Shown here: positions 1-9,887 of the stretch, piece by piece
Layout: every line of letters starts with the position of its first letter
How positions within the stretch are numbered: position 1 is the first letter of the stretch
Assembly (NCBI GenBank): GCA_023481165.1
Contig: JAMCWO010000369.1
Span: forward strand, 1 to 64,000
Length of the DNA stretch: 64,000 nucleotides
Source of the DNA: Planctomycetota bacterium
GTDB lineage: Bacteria; Planctomycetota; Phycisphaerae; Sedimentisphaerales; Anaerobacaceae
Direction: 5' to 3'
Notes under the pieces: model-generated
The model's database searches: none
Told to the model about the DNA's origin: nothing
What the model saw: the letters and a program-made list of their open reading frames with translations, nothing else
Program-made: the position numbers and the translations under genes

Positions 1-183
1 AAGCTGGCCAAAGGCCACATCAATATTTCCTACGCCTATTGCACCGCCGGGGCCAAGGGCGGGCGCACTACCGGGGTGCTGAAGGTCTCCGATGTCAAGA
101 AGGCCATGAGACTGCTGGAAGATCACAACAAGGAGAGCCGGGACTCGTCCGCGGTACGCCAGTCCAAGGCGACCCTGGCTTAG
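1..183 (+). CDS. ACT-domain protein, C-terminal end (partial)
   Basis: An open frame enters from the left edge and stops at TAG 181-183, giving the last 60 residues of a protein. The segment HINISYAYCTAG followed by GVLKVSD and a final helix KKAMRLLEDH resembles the last strands and helix of a small-molecule-binding ACT domain, as found in stand-alone amino-acid sensor proteins. The final 15 or so residues are polar and probably disordered. The ligand and any N-terminal domain lie outside the window. The ORF track misses it because its start codon is absent. Confidence 0.6.
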   Translation, partial: KLAKGHINISYAYCTAGAKGGRTTGVLKVSDVKKAMRLLEDHNKESRDSSAVRQSKATLA

Positions 184-210
184 AGTCTCTGACAGATTCA
201 ACGTGAATAT

Positions 211-309
211 GTCATTGCGAGGAGCGCAGCAAAGCCTGCCCCCGCGCAGGCGGGGAAAGCAACCTCAATCCGACGAGTGAGAGATTGCTTCGCTGCGCTC
301 GCAATGACA
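211..309. repeat. Palindromic dispersed repeat, CATTGCGAG family
   Basis: Two roughly 19-base arms (GTCATTGCGAGGAGCGCAGC at the left, CGCTGCGCTCGCAATGAC at the right) are inverted copies and enclose about 60 bases that include GCGCAGGCGGGG. It lies in the gap between the ACT gene and the convergent STAS gene. A related element with arms starting GTCATCCTGAG lies at 4401-4493. Confidence 0.8.
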
Positions 310-389
310 GGGTGCGTGTCGCGTTTCCGGTTTGTTAGACGCTCCGTACGCCGGATCACACACAACGGCCTCGCAGGCAACGGGTGGCG

Positions 390-758
390 TCAGTTGCGGG
401 GGCCGGGCAGTTGCCGCAGGGCGGCGGCCCGATCCGGGTAGAAGCGGAAGATCTTGTCGAGATTGGTGATCTTGAAAACCCGCTCCAGTTGCGGGCTCAG
501 CGACGTGATCGCCACTTGGCCGCAGTAGGCTTCCAAGCGGGCCCGCGCCTCCAGCAGCAGCCCCAGAACCTGCGAAGAGAAGAATTTGACGCCCTCGAAA
601 TCGAAGACGATGCCCTGGGGCCGGTTGGTTTCGATGTACTGCTTGAGCTGGGCGGAAGCGCTCGTGATTTCCGCGACGTCGCTGATGCACGTGCTCTTGA
701 AGGAAGCCACGGCGGCGTTGCCTTCGGTCGCGATGTTCAAGCCTGCGTTCGTGTCCAT
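390..758 (-). CDS. STAS-domain protein (anti-sigma factor antagonist type)
   Basis: The product has about 122 residues and is a single STAS domain: an N-terminal beta strand (AAVASF), a helix, the central strand GIVFDFEGVKFF and the SSQVLGLLL segment, where the regulatory phosphorylatable serine of SpoIIAA/RsbV-type antagonists lies. In that family the unphosphorylated form binds an anti-sigma/kinase partner and frees a sigma factor. No kinase or phosphatase partner lies beside it. The start ATG at 758 is preferred over TTG at 767 because an AGG lies about 9 bases upstream of it. The partner and regulon are unknown. Confidence 0.85.
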   Translation of the reverse strand: MDTNAGLNIATEGNAAVASFKSTCISDVAEITSASAQLKQYIETNRPQGIVFDFEGVKFFSSQVLGLLLEARARLEAYCGQVAITSLSPQLERVFKITNLDKIFRFYPDRAAALRQLPGPRN

Positions 759-891
759 GTCACTCAACCTGCCTAATCCTTAGCCACGCGGCATTATCGC
801 ACACAGATCGTCCGCCGTCGAGACTTTTGTTCGCAAGTTATTGTGCCAAGGCTGGTCAGGAGGGGGCCATGGGAAGGGGCCGGGGGGTCTG

Positions 892-1290
892 TCACTGCCC
901 GGCGATGGCGCCGTAGTCCATCTTCTTCGTGCGCATGCCGTGCGGGACGCCGTCGGCTCCCAGCCGGAGGTAGCCCTTGGTCTTCATACACTCGGTAATG
1001 ACGCTCTGCTCGTACCGCCCGCGCCAGGCATCCTGGGTTTCGCCTGGATTCGCGTATCGGGCTCGCTCGGTCAGCGAGCCGCTCGCGGAACCATCCGCCG
1101 GCGGAAGGCGGTCATAATGCTGCTCGTTGATTATGTCCGCGGCCTTCTGGCGGGCCTGGTCCTGGCACGCGAGGTAGTCGGCCTGAGCCTCATCGAGGCT
1201 TCGGTCGGGATGGTGCCAATAGAACGAAGGACCGGAGCATCCAGCCAGCGCCAGCATCATCATTGTGCAGAGGGCAGCTAAGGCTCTCAT
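892..1290 (-). CDS. Small predicted lipoprotein
   Basis: The product has 132 residues. An N-terminal hydrophobic stretch ends in the lipobox LAGC, so it is predicted to be exported and lipid-anchored by Lgt (an lgt gene lies at 53318-54310). The mature part is short, hydrophilic and rich in D, Q and Y, with two cysteines (YLACQD and ITECMK) that could form a disulfide. A GGGGGA Shine-Dalgarno sequence lies about 9 bases before the ATG. I recognise no family. It is 63 bases downstream of the next minus-strand gene and may be co-transcribed with it. Confidence 0.75.
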   Translation of the reverse strand: MRALAALCTMMMLALAGCSGPSFYWHHPDRSLDEAQADYLACQDQARQKAADIINEQHYDRLPPADGSASGSLTERARYANPGETQDAWRGRYEQSVITECMKTKGYLRLGADGVPHGMRTKKMDYGAIAGQ

Positions 1291-1353
1291 TCGGCATTGT
1301 CCCCCATAGCGGTGATCGAATCAGTGCGTACCATCCGTGGAATATGAGCCTCC

Positions 1354-2592
1354 CTATCCCGACTTCGCGGGCAGCTTCGGCTCGGCCGGCTTGGGCTCCG
1401 GAGGCTTCGCCTCGGACGGTTTCGTTTCAGGCGGTTTAGCCTCGGGGGGCTTGGTCTCCGGCGTCTTGGTCCCGACGGCCGCTTTGCGTTGCGGCGGTTC
1501 CGGCAGGGCCAGGGGCGCCAAGCGCTTCTCCTGGGCCGAGCCGTAGGCGAAGCCGAACTTCGCAGGCAGGGCCCCGGCCTGATTGGCGCTGCCGAGGAGC
1601 CTGTCGTGCTCGGCCTGCAGTGCCGCGGCGTCGCCGGCCTCCACGGCCCGCGTGATGCCCGTTTGCGGCCCGCTGAGCAGCTTGCTGAGGCACTGTTGTT
1701 CCGTCTCCACCAGTACGGACGCCAGATAACTGCCCGAAAGCTCCCGGAGATTGTTGTCCTTCAGGTTGTGGATATAGCGTTGGAGGGCGTACGAATAGAG
1801 CTGACTGAACTGCCGGGCGAGCTGCTGGTTGGCCGCGCCGCCGGAGATGATCTTGGCGGACAACAGCTTCAGAATCCCGGTGTCCACGAGCTCATACTTG
1901 ACCGTCCAATCGGCGTACCGCTTGATCCGGACATCTGCGATGCGCGTGAGAAGGTCCTGGGCCGGCGAGGCGTCATAACGGCCGGCGAATTGGGCCATCT
2001 GGTACAAGACCTCCGGGCTGCTGGTCTCGACGACCTTGCTGCAAGCATCCACGATCGTGCGCGACAGGGCCGCTGCCGCGTTCTGGTCCTGGGCCAGCTT
2101 GGCCCACACCGTGGGATTGGTCGCCACCCGGACCGCCCAATATCGGACCATGGAGTTCTCATCCGGGATCATGCGAATGCCCAATTCGATGAGCCGCGGA
2201 TCGTTCAACTCGCTGGCGAGGATCAGCAGGTTGGCGAAGACTTTGACCCGCCGATCGGGGTCGGTGATCTCGTTGGTGGCATAGTCGAAGCCCTTGCCGA
2301 TCTCCCGCAGGGTTGCGTCCGAGAACCGCTGGGCGTATTGGGCTTGCGAGATCTGATGACTGACGATGACGGCACGATGCTTGGCCACCTCGGTAAAGTC
2401 CGTAGTCCGAACGAGGCGGCCGACGGCATCCGCGACGAACGCATCGATAATCTCCATGTCCTCCGGCGTCAGGACACTCTTTTTGACGACCTCCTCGATC
2501 CGGCGGCTGTCCACCTGGGCTCGGGAAATCGTCAGCAACGTCAGGACCAGACCACCGACGAGGATGGCAAAAAACGCGCGTGGTACACTCAT
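1354..2592 (-). CDS. Exported helical protein with Pro/Lys-rich tail
   Basis: The product has 412 residues. Residues 1-26 are an N-terminal hydrophobic signal (FFAILVGGLVLTLLTISRA). The body is mostly helical, with leucine spacing suggestive of HEAT-like helical pairs (for example VFANLLILASELNDPRLIELG). The last 45 residues are a low-complexity tail of repeated KPPE(A/T) units, probably a spacer that crosses the cell wall or is disordered. No catalytic motif is visible, and I do not recognise the family. The tail-coding DNA is a tandem repeat and could vary in length between strains. Confidence 0.75.
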   Translation of the reverse strand: MSVPRAFFAILVGGLVLTLLTISRAQVDSRRIEEVVKKSVLTPEDMEIIDAFVADAVGRLVRTTDFTEVAKHRAVIVSHQISQAQYAQRFSDATLREIGKGFDYATNEITDPDRRVKVFANLLILASELNDPRLIELGIRMIPDENSMVRYWAVRVATNPTVWAKLAQDQNAAAALSRTIVDACSKVVETSSPEVLYQMAQFAGRYDASPAQDLLTRIADVRIKRYADWTVKYELVDTGILKLLSAKIISGGAANQQLARQFSQLYSYALQRYIHNLKDNNLRELSGSYLASVLVETEQQCLSKLLSGPQTGITRAVEAGDAAALQAEHDRLLGSANQAGALPAKFGFAYGSAQEKRLAPLALPEPPQRKAAVGTKTPETKPPEAKPPETKPSEAKPPEPKPAEPKLPAKSG

Positions 2593-2738
2593 TTCGTCAT
2601 CATCCCTTTCATCGAGCCCGGGTTATTTTATCCAAGTTAACGCTTCGGGCCCATTTTGTCAAGCGAAATTGGCCCTTTCCGGGTGTACAACCGCCCTGGT
2701 GCAGGCGTCTTGGCCCGCCTGAAACCACCGCCGGCAGA

Positions 2739-2787
2739 GGGGACATTCTATTTTTCCCTCTGCCACGGAGAAAAGTAGAATGTCCCC
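2739..2787. repeat. Palindromic repeat, GGGGACATTCTA family
   Basis: Eighteen-base arms with a single mismatch (GGGGACATTCTATTTTTC at the left; the right arm reads GAAAAGTAGAATGTCCCC) flank a 13-base loop. This is the form of REP-like sequences that in other bacteria are associated with RAYT transposases. No transposase gene is present in the window. Confidence 0.8.
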
Positions 2788-2905
2788 TTTTCCCTATAGG
2801 ACGTTCCGCGGCCGGATCGATGCAATTTTCCGGCAGGAATCCGCGATGATGCGATCTCCGGCGGCGGCTCTCTGGGATGCGGTCCCGCGGCCGGCCGGCG
2901 GACAA

Positions 2906-2928
2906 AGCGGCAACCGGCCGCTTTTTTT
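2906..2928 (+). terminator. Hairpin plus T-run upstream of metK promoter
   Basis: The stem AGCGGC/GCCGCT has a five-base loop and is followed directly by seven T residues, a classic intrinsic terminator shape for the plus strand. No plus-strand gene ends nearby, so it may insulate the metK promoter 3 bases downstream from antisense or read-through transcription. Confidence 0.55.
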
Positions 2929-2930
2929 GA

Positions 2931-2958
2931 TTGACGGCAGAGGCTGCTCATCTATGAT
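2931..2958 (+). promoter_or_regulatory. Sigma-70-type promoter for metK
   Basis: TTGACG (2931-2936) and TATGAT (2953-2958) are separated by 16 bases, each one mismatch from the consensus hexamer. Transcription would start near 2965, leaving a leader of about 110 bases before the metK ATG. Confidence 0.65.
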
Positions 2959-3072
2959 AAAGGGCTTTGGCAAAGCTCCGCCGCCGGGTTCGAGCAATGC
3001 CGGGAAGAGGTCTGGTGGGGATCGTCGCGAGCGACGGGTGACGATTTCACAGCGTTCAGTGAGGTTCAGGAG

Positions 3073-4278
<1,206 letters not shown>

Positions 4279-4305
4279 CGCGGCACACGACTCCCGGAAT
4301 CCTCA

Positions 4306-4333
4306 AGCCCGGCCCTGCCGGGCTTTCTTGTTT
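4306..4333 (+). terminator. Intrinsic terminator after metK
   Basis: A perfect 8-bp stem (AGCCCGGC/GCCGGGCT) with a 3-base loop is followed by TTCTTGTTT, 27 bases after the metK stop codon. Confidence 0.85.
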
Positions 4334-4400
4334 GAGCGCGCTCGTGCCCGGGATTGTCCTGTTGTGCGGACTCGGAGAAATCCGTGCGCATAATGGACCA

Positions 4401-4493
4401 TGTCATCCTGAGGCGAAGCTGAAGGATCTGGCCCCCGAATGTGGAGGTCCCTCTCGCCCGCCGCCCAGATCCTTCGCTGCGCTCAGGATGACA
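4401..4493. repeat. Palindromic dispersed repeat, GTCATCCTGAG family
   Basis: The left arm begins TGTCATCCTGAGG and the right arm ends CGCTCAGGATGACA. Inner segments AAGGATCTG and CAGATCCTT also pair, so the roughly 28-base arms are nearly full inverted copies. It is related in design to the element at 211-309 and sits between metK and a convergent gene. Confidence 0.8.
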
Positions 4494-4575
4494 AGCGGAG
4501 CGCAGGCAGCAATCCACATCCGTGCCACCCACTCGCTGGTACCGGCCGTGCCGGATGCGCTTTCTGCATCGAAAC

Positions 4576-7140
4576 TCATGGCGCCCCCGGCGGTCGTCCG
4601 AGCTTCGCCCGCAACTGGAGTTTCGGCTCGGAGGAGCCGAGAAAGAGGTTCTCCGGGAAGGTGCGGTACGAGAGGATCTCTTTGTAGATGGGCGTGCCCT
4701 CGTAGGCGTTCAGACCCAGGCCGGCCAGGTATTGCAGCCGCAGGTTGCGATCCGTGTTGATCTCGGCCGTGCGGAGCCAGTCTTGGAGATCGGCTGCCTG
4801 GCCCGCGTAGGTCGAGAGCAACTCCAGTGCCGAGGCGAACTTCACCTCGGCGAGTGACTGCACGACCGCCAGATGGTCGCGGCGCTCGAGCCGCTGCGTG
4901 AGCGCGTCGACATCGATTCTCACCGGCTCGGCGTGGCCGAGCAGGACGACATCGTAGCCCTCGCCGTTGATGTCGTTGCTCCAGATCGTGCCGTCGGGAA
5001 AAGCGCCAAAGAAGGTCGCCATCTCGCTTTTGACCACCGCCGGGCTGCTCTCGTACAGGGGCACCCATTGCGTGACGACCCCGCCGGGATTCAGATGCCG
5101 CTGGCACAGCTCGAAGTACTCCCGCGTGTACAGGGCCGCCGAGCCGCGCACCCACGGATGGATCGGGTCGGAGGTGATCACGTCGAACTTCTCACGGGTC
5201 GTGAGGAGGTAATGCCGGGCGTCGTCGTACACGACCTCGACGCGCGGATCGTGCAGCACCTGGTAGTTCTCCTTCCCGAAGAAGCCCGCTGCGATTCGGG
5301 GGATCAGCGGTTCGATCTCGCACAAGATGATGCGCTCGACCTCGGGGTACAGCACGAACGTCCCCGCGGTGACGCCCGCGCCGCAGCCGACCACGAGAAT
5401 CGAGCGGGGCTGGGGATGCAACAGGGCCGAGAGGTGTCCCAGCATCCGCTGCAGCCGCATGTCGGCCGGCTCGGTCGAGGCTTCCACCTTGCCGCAGACG
5501 TGGAAGCTGAGGATCTCGCCGTCGAGGAGAGTTACCGCGACCGTGGAGTTCATCCCTTCGCCGGTGTAGATCGCCTCGGCTACCTGGGTCCGGGAGGGCA
5601 GATAGCGGCCATAGGCGATCAATCCCGCCGGAATTGTCGGCACGCTCCAAACTAGCGGCACCGCCAGCACGGCGACGCCGAAAGAAGCGAAGAAGGTCAG
5701 AAGGTAGGAGGGTAAGAGCTTCCTTCGCACCTCCCGGCCTTCGTACGTTCCTGACTGCTCTTCGGCACAGATGCGCTCGCCCGCCTGTGCCCAAATGGTC
5801 GCCACGAAAAGCAGTAATACGCTGACAGCCGCCGCACCAATCATCACGCGCTGACTGCCCCGCGTGCCGAGCCAGGGGATCAATATCATGCTGAAGGCCA
5901 GCGAGCCGACAATCGCGCCGACCGTGTTGGCCGCATACACACCTCCGACGATCCGGCCGGGCTCGCGTCCCGGCGACACCGCCGAGGCCAGCGCCAGTGG
6001 GAAACTCGCGCCCCACAGGATCGCCCCCGGCAGCACCGCCCACACGCAGCGCATCAAATCGAGTTGGAAGCCGATCCAGGGATTTCGAGACAGGGACGGA
6101 TCGATCGGCCAGTAGGGCAGGGAGTCGGCGAGAGCATACGCCGCCCAGGCGATCGCTCCCATCAGGAGCAACTGGCAGATGCCCAGGGCCAGGCGGGGAC
6201 GCAGACTGTGGCGGGAGATCACCGACCCGATACTGCTGCCGATGCCCAACCCCACCAGAAAGACCGCGAGAATAATGGAGAACGTGTAGACGGTTCCGCC
6301 GAGCAGCAGGGACAGATTCCGCGTCCAGACGACCTCCGCCCCTAGCGCGGTCAACCCGGACAAGGCGATGACCACATAGACGATCCAGGTCCCCGGCGTT
6401 TGAGAGTCTCGTAGGGTGGGCTGGGCCCACCATTTCTCTTGTGTTCCCTGGTCAGGTTGGTGGGCCCAGCCCACCCTACGAGTTGGTTGGTGGGCAGCCT
6501 GGTCGGCCAGAAGCAGGGCGGTTACGGCCACGGTGAAATTGAGAGCCGCCGCGACGTAGGTGGCAATGGCGCCGTCGTGGACTCTCAGCAGGTAGAAACC
6601 CGCCAGGAGGCACCCGAAGACCGCCCCGGCGATATTACTGCCGTAGAAGAATCCCAGCCAGGAGACGCCCTGAGGTGTGGCCTCGACCCAGCGAGCGATC
6701 GCCGGCAGGGTCGCGCCCATCAGCAGGGTGGGGGGCAGCAGGCAGATCGCACAGACCGCCCCGCGCAGCAGGATACTCGCCAAGCCCGGCCTGACATGAG
6801 CGGCGTAGAGCTGATCGACATAGGGCATTCCGAGGAGCAACGCCAGCCCGGCAATGCCGATCCCCAGCTCAATCAAAGCGTAAACGCGCAAGGGGTGCCG
6901 CCGCACGGAGACCACCCGGGGAAGGAGGAGGCTGCCCAGGCACATGCCGCCCATGAAAGTGCCCAGCAGCACGCCCAGAGATACGGCGGATGACCCAATC
7001 ACCAGTTGCAGCGACTGGAGCCAGACGACCTCATAAATCAGGGCCGAGCACCCGCTGCCCATGAACAGGAGCGTCAGCAGCGGCAGGAACCGTTGCGCGG
7101 CGGCTGGCGACTGCGATGGGCTCAGGCTCTGCATACTCAC
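4576..7140 (-). CDS. Membrane-embedded spermidine-synthase-like protein
   Basis: The 854-residue product begins with many hydrophobic segments in MFS-like arrangement (residues about 15-500), followed by a spermine/spermidine-synthase Rossmann domain at about 560-760. The latter has the SAM/decarboxy-SAM-binding motif VVGCGAGVTAG and the segment FDVITSDPIHPW, with the catalytic-type aspartate. This fused architecture is known in planctomycetes and other bacteria, but its substrate is unsettled, so polyamine synthesis should not be assumed. An in-frame palindromic repeat encodes residues about 220-244 between two membrane segments. Start is the annotated ATG at 7140. The last 60 residues contain no obvious motif. 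Confidence 0.85.
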   Translation of the reverse strand: MSMQSLSPSQSPAAAQRFLPLLTLLFMGSGCSALIYEVVWLQSLQLVIGSSAVSLGVLLGTFMGGMCLGSLLLPRVVSVRRHPLRVYALIELGIGIAGLALLLGMPYVDQLYAAHVRPGLASILLRGAVCAICLLPPTLLMGATLPAIARWVEATPQGVSWLGFFYGSNIAGAVFGCLLAGFYLLRVHDGAIATYVAAALNFTVAVTALLLADQAAHQPTRRVGWAHQPDQGTQEKWWAQPTLRDSQTPGTWIVYVVIALSGLTALGAEVVWTRNLSLLLGGTVYTFSIILAVFLVGLGIGSSIGSVISRHSLRPRLALGICQLLLMGAIAWAAYALADSLPYWPIDPSLSRNPWIGFQLDLMRCVWAVLPGAILWGASFPLALASAVSPGREPGRIVGGVYAANTVGAIVGSLAFSMILIPWLGTRGSQRVMIGAAAVSVLLLFVATIWAQAGERICAEEQSGTYEGREVRRKLLPSYLLTFFASFGVAVLAVPLVWSVPTIPAGLIAYGRYLPSRTQVAEAIYTGEGMNSTVAVTLLDGEILSFHVCGKVEASTEPADMRLQRMLGHLSALLHPQPRSILVVGCGAGVTAGTFVLYPEVERIILCEIEPLIPRIAAGFFGKENYQVLHDPRVEVVYDDARHYLLTTREKFDVITSDPIHPWVRGSAALYTREYFELCQRHLNPGGVVTQWVPLYESSPAVVKSEMATFFGAFPDGTIWSNDINGEGYDVVLLGHAEPVRIDVDALTQRLERRDHLAVVQSLAEVKFASALELLSTYAGQAADLQDWLRTAEINTDRNLRLQYLAGLGLNAYEGTPIYKEILSYRTFPENLFLGSSEPKLQLRAKLGRPPGAP
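6409..6481. repeat. GTAGGGTGGGC-family palindrome inside a CDS
   Basis: Perfect 23-base inverted arms (6409-6431 and 6459-6481, core GTAGGGTGGGCTGGGCCCAC) flank a 27-base spacer. The same family occurs at 25489-25559, and single-arm remnants occur near 47605 and 40090. Here it lies in frame within the 4576-7140 gene and encodes a Trp/Gln-rich loop. Confidence 0.9.
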
Positions 7141-7191
7141 ACTCGTATAGTGGCCTCCGTACCGCCGCCGGTTACGGATTTCCGTCCGGAT

Positions 7192-9252
7192 TCAACGGGC
7201 ATCAGCCGATTCGATGTACTCGAACAGGATGACGTCGTAATGGTCGAGCTTGGGCACGATGACCGAAAGTCTGTCCTTATCCCGCGAAAAGTCCAGAGGC
7301 ATGCCCGATGGAAGAAGACGCACGGTTTTGACCTCCTTTTGCGGCTTCAGGTCGATCGCGATGTCTCGGATGGGGACAGGCCGGTGCAGGGCTTTGCCTT
7401 GCTGGCCGGAATGGTTGAACAGGGCGACCCACTCGAACTTGCCGTCTTTATCCGCGCGATGGGTCACTTCCAGGAGCGGCGAAGTGGTGACGCGCAGCCG
7501 CCGGTCGAGGCCGAGAAGCGAGTCGATCGTGCCCATGACCAGACTCGCGTGTCCCTGATGGCACTGCTGCTCGTAGTGGCTGCCGATGTCCCAGGGGAAG
7601 CAGGCGACGGCCCCTTGCCCGTGCATTTTCGCGAATAGAGCGGGATGATCCGAAATGCGGCGGTAGTAGCACTTCTCCGGTGGGCCGAACATGTCCGCCG
7701 GAATCAGCCGCAGGAAGCCCGCGACGCCCTCGTCCAGTTCATAGACGTGAAACGGTCCTTGCAGGAAGACCAGGTCCAGTTGCGCCAGGTCGGCCCGGCC
7801 AAGCCACCGGCGGTCTCCTGCGCGAATACGGATGTAGGAACCCTTCTCTGCCGGGCGGGTTTGTTTGAATGTGGCCCCCTCCAGGCAGGTGAGATGCTCT
7901 GGGACCTTGCCCGTCAACAGCAGCCTGCCGCCGCCGGTTACGTACGCATCCAGCGCAGCGCAGTCCTTCTCGCCCAATCCACCTGCATCAGGGACGATGA
8001 CCAGCGGAACCGTCTTGAGCGACGATGGATCGAGGGTAGTCAGCTCAAACGCGACCTGATTCTCGCCGAGGATCTGCATCAGGCCATCATATTCCCGGCC
8101 GCCGCGGTGAACGAGCCCGACGTCGCCCGCGGGCCGGGTCGGCTTGAGCCAGCGCTCGTTAGCCGCGTGGAACCGGTACAACTGCTTCGTCAGATCGAGG
8201 CCCGTGCGGTCCTCCTGGCTTCCCAGCGGGCCGATGCAGTAGAAGTCCACCCATGCCCCGTTGACCAGGTGCTGCCAGATCCGCCGGACCGTCAGATAAG
8301 GCGACACCGCGGCGTGGCGGTAGGGGATGTCGATGAAGTACACGGCACAATTGGCCAGTTGCCGCTCGCCGGCGGTCAGTAGGGTCGCTTTGGCATTGTC
8401 TGTGTCGCGGTAAGTCCCTTCGCTCAGGGGCGTGTTCGACTCCTTGCGGATGATGTCCACGCCGGTGGGGGTGTAGGTGCAGATCGCCAGATCCGGCCGC
8501 TTGGCCTTGAGGAACGCGTTGACCCGATTGAACTGCCGGTCGCTCATCATGCGCGTGAATTCAAGATACTTCCGGTAGACGGGACTCTTGTCGTCCTGCG
8601 TCTTCGGCAACTCCATCCCCGCGAACTCGCGGAACTTGTCCTTGCACGCTTGGCACTGGCAGATGCCGTGGTAATTGCCGCTGTAGTCGGATCGCTGATA
8701 ACCGATCATGTTGAAGAACACGCCGTCGAGCGGGTAGCGGTCGGCCGCCTCGCCGAGAATCTCGAACATGTACTCCTGCTGATACCCGCCGCTGACGCAC
8801 GTGTGCACCTGCCCATTGTAGTTGACATTCCGCCCCTTCTCGCTCACGTAGAGCCATTCGGGCTTCTCGGCGGCGAACTTCTCATTGATCTTGCTGAAGT
8901 CGAACCGCCCGATGACGCGAATGCCTTCTTTATGCAGCCGCTCCAGCACCGTGCCGACAAGGTCACCCTTCATGAATGGATTGCGATAATGGTATTGAAG
9001 GTCCGTCGGATAGTTGGCCACGATGCCCCCTACGTTGAAGAGAACGACGGTGGCGCGGAACTCCTTGATCTCCTGCACATATCGCTCGACATCCATCGCC
9101 GCGTCGATCTCACGCAGATTCGTCTGCACCATCCGCTGCGGCTGAAGCCACCACCGGTCCACCTCTTGACCCGTGACAAGACTTGGATACACAAACGCCA
9201 GACATGCCAGAACCGTCAACGACACAACGGCAGTCGTGTGCATGCTCTTCAT
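7192..9252 (-). CDS. Exported glycosidase-like protein (GHL6/beta-galactosidase-like)
   Basis: The product has about 686 residues. A signal peptide (VVSLTVLACLAFVYPSLVTG) is followed by a TIM-barrel-like region (about 40-370) resembling the hypothetical glycosyl hydrolase 6 family, with GVFFNMIGYQ at a barrel-strand end and a cluster CQCQACKDKF. The following segment (about 385-480) resembles the glutamine-amidotransferase-like domain of beta-galactosidase trimerisation regions (VIVPDAGGLGEKDCAAL, GGGRLLLTG). An exported polysaccharide hydrolase is inferred; the catalytic residues are not certain. The start at 9252 has GGGGAG 8 bases upstream and overlaps the stop of the HNH gene as ATGA, implying translational coupling. 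The track start at 9297 would spoil the signal peptide. Confidence 0.8.
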   Translation of the reverse strand: MKSMHTTAVVSLTVLACLAFVYPSLVTGQEVDRWWLQPQRMVQTNLREIDAAMDVERYVQEIKEFRATVVLFNVGGIVANYPTDLQYHYRNPFMKGDLVGTVLERLHKEGIRVIGRFDFSKINEKFAAEKPEWLYVSEKGRNVNYNGQVHTCVSGGYQQEYMFEILGEAADRYPLDGVFFNMIGYQRSDYSGNYHGICQCQACKDKFREFAGMELPKTQDDKSPVYRKYLEFTRMMSDRQFNRVNAFLKAKRPDLAICTYTPTGVDIIRKESNTPLSEGTYRDTDNAKATLLTAGERQLANCAVYFIDIPYRHAAVSPYLTVRRIWQHLVNGAWVDFYCIGPLGSQEDRTGLDLTKQLYRFHAANERWLKPTRPAGDVGLVHRGGREYDGLMQILGENQVAFELTTLDPSSLKTVPLVIVPDAGGLGEKDCAALDAYVTGGGRLLLTGKVPEHLTCLEGATFKQTRPAEKGSYIRIRAGDRRWLGRADLAQLDLVFLQGPFHVYELDEGVAGFLRLIPADMFGPPEKCYYRRISDHPALFAKMHGQGAVACFPWDIGSHYEQQCHQGHASLVMGTIDSLLGLDRRLRVTTSPLLEVTHRADKDGKFEWVALFNHSGQQGKALHRPVPIRDIAIDLKPQKEVKTVRLLPSGMPLDFSRDKDRLSVIVPKLDHYDVILFEYIESADAR

Positions 9253-9878
9253 TTCTCGGCTCCCCGCTGATGGCATTCCCTGCAAAGCAGTTGACAATTC
9301 TCAACTGAGTATATCCCGGTTGCATCCTTCCTATGAAGTTCCACACCCTTGAGGGAACTGAATTCCCTGCCGCATCCTTGGCACGTCCTTGCTCCCGAGT
9401 CCCACAGTGCCTGTTTCACCGGTCGCTTCTCCCGAATCTCATCCTGCAACAATCTTGCATACACCCAGCGGTTGAGTTTGAAACGCATCTGAGCGTCGTC
9501 TTTCGCCGCGAGTTCGATAACGAGTCGTGCGTGCTCCAGAATCCTGTCGCCGATGCGTTTGATCTTCTCCTCTCGCCTCTCTCCGCCGTCTCCTTCTGAG
9601 ACAATCCTTGGTGCCGTCTCTGACCGTTCTGTGGGTCCTCCTGTTCCTCTCCGGAGATTCGCCCGTATCTCTTCAGGGAACTCATCCCTGTAACGCCCTC
9701 TCTCGCTGGTGATCTGGCTACGGTAATACCCCCAATGCGATTCCTTCCATGCGCTTCTAGGAAAGTGTTTCAGTACGACTTCGGTCACTGTCTGATAGTC
9801 GACCGAACCGTTCGTCTGTCGGATGAGGTCAAAGACTGTGTCCTTGATGGTACGGTGAGCTTTTGCCTCCATTCCCAT
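9249..9878 (-). CDS. HNH-type nuclease-like protein
   Basis: The product has 209 residues. The C-terminal 45 residues have the zinc-ribbon HNH layout: CQGCG, then GVELHRKD, then ENCQLLCRECHQR, providing two CxxC pairs and the metal-binding histidines. The N-terminal 50 residues (IKDTVFDLIRQTNGSVDYQTV) look like a small winged-helix or HARE-HTH module, which could give DNA binding. The middle is charged and helical. It lies 9 bases after HepT and shares ATGA with the downstream glycosidase-like gene, so it is probably part of a four-gene transcript. A role in defence or as a homing-type nuclease is inference. Confidence 0.75.
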   Translation of the reverse strand: MGMEAKAHRTIKDTVFDLIRQTNGSVDYQTVTEVVLKHFPRSAWKESHWGYYRSQITSERGRYRDEFPEEIRANLRRGTGGPTERSETAPRIVSEGDGGERREEKIKRIGDRILEHARLVIELAAKDDAQMRFKLNRWVYARLLQDEIREKRPVKQALWDSGARTCQGCGREFSSLKGVELHRKDATGIYSVENCQLLCRECHQRGAEK

Positions 9879-9887
9879 CTCCTATGG

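Larger units (their letters stand above)
2593..3072. other. Intergenic region with metK promoter and leader
   Basis: This 480-base gap lies between divergent genes. It holds a palindromic repeat (2739-2787), a hairpin with a T-run (2906-2928), a sigma-70-like promoter (2931-2958) and a metK leader of roughly 110 bases that contains a tight hairpin CGTCGCGAGCGACG at 3023-3036. I looked for SAM and SAH riboswitch consensus segments in the leader and did not recognise one. Confidence 0.7.

Noticed and set aside
2959-3072. Possible SAM-I, SAM-II or SAH riboswitch before metK
   Set aside because: Conserved core segments of these classes were not found by eye; only a hairpin is present.
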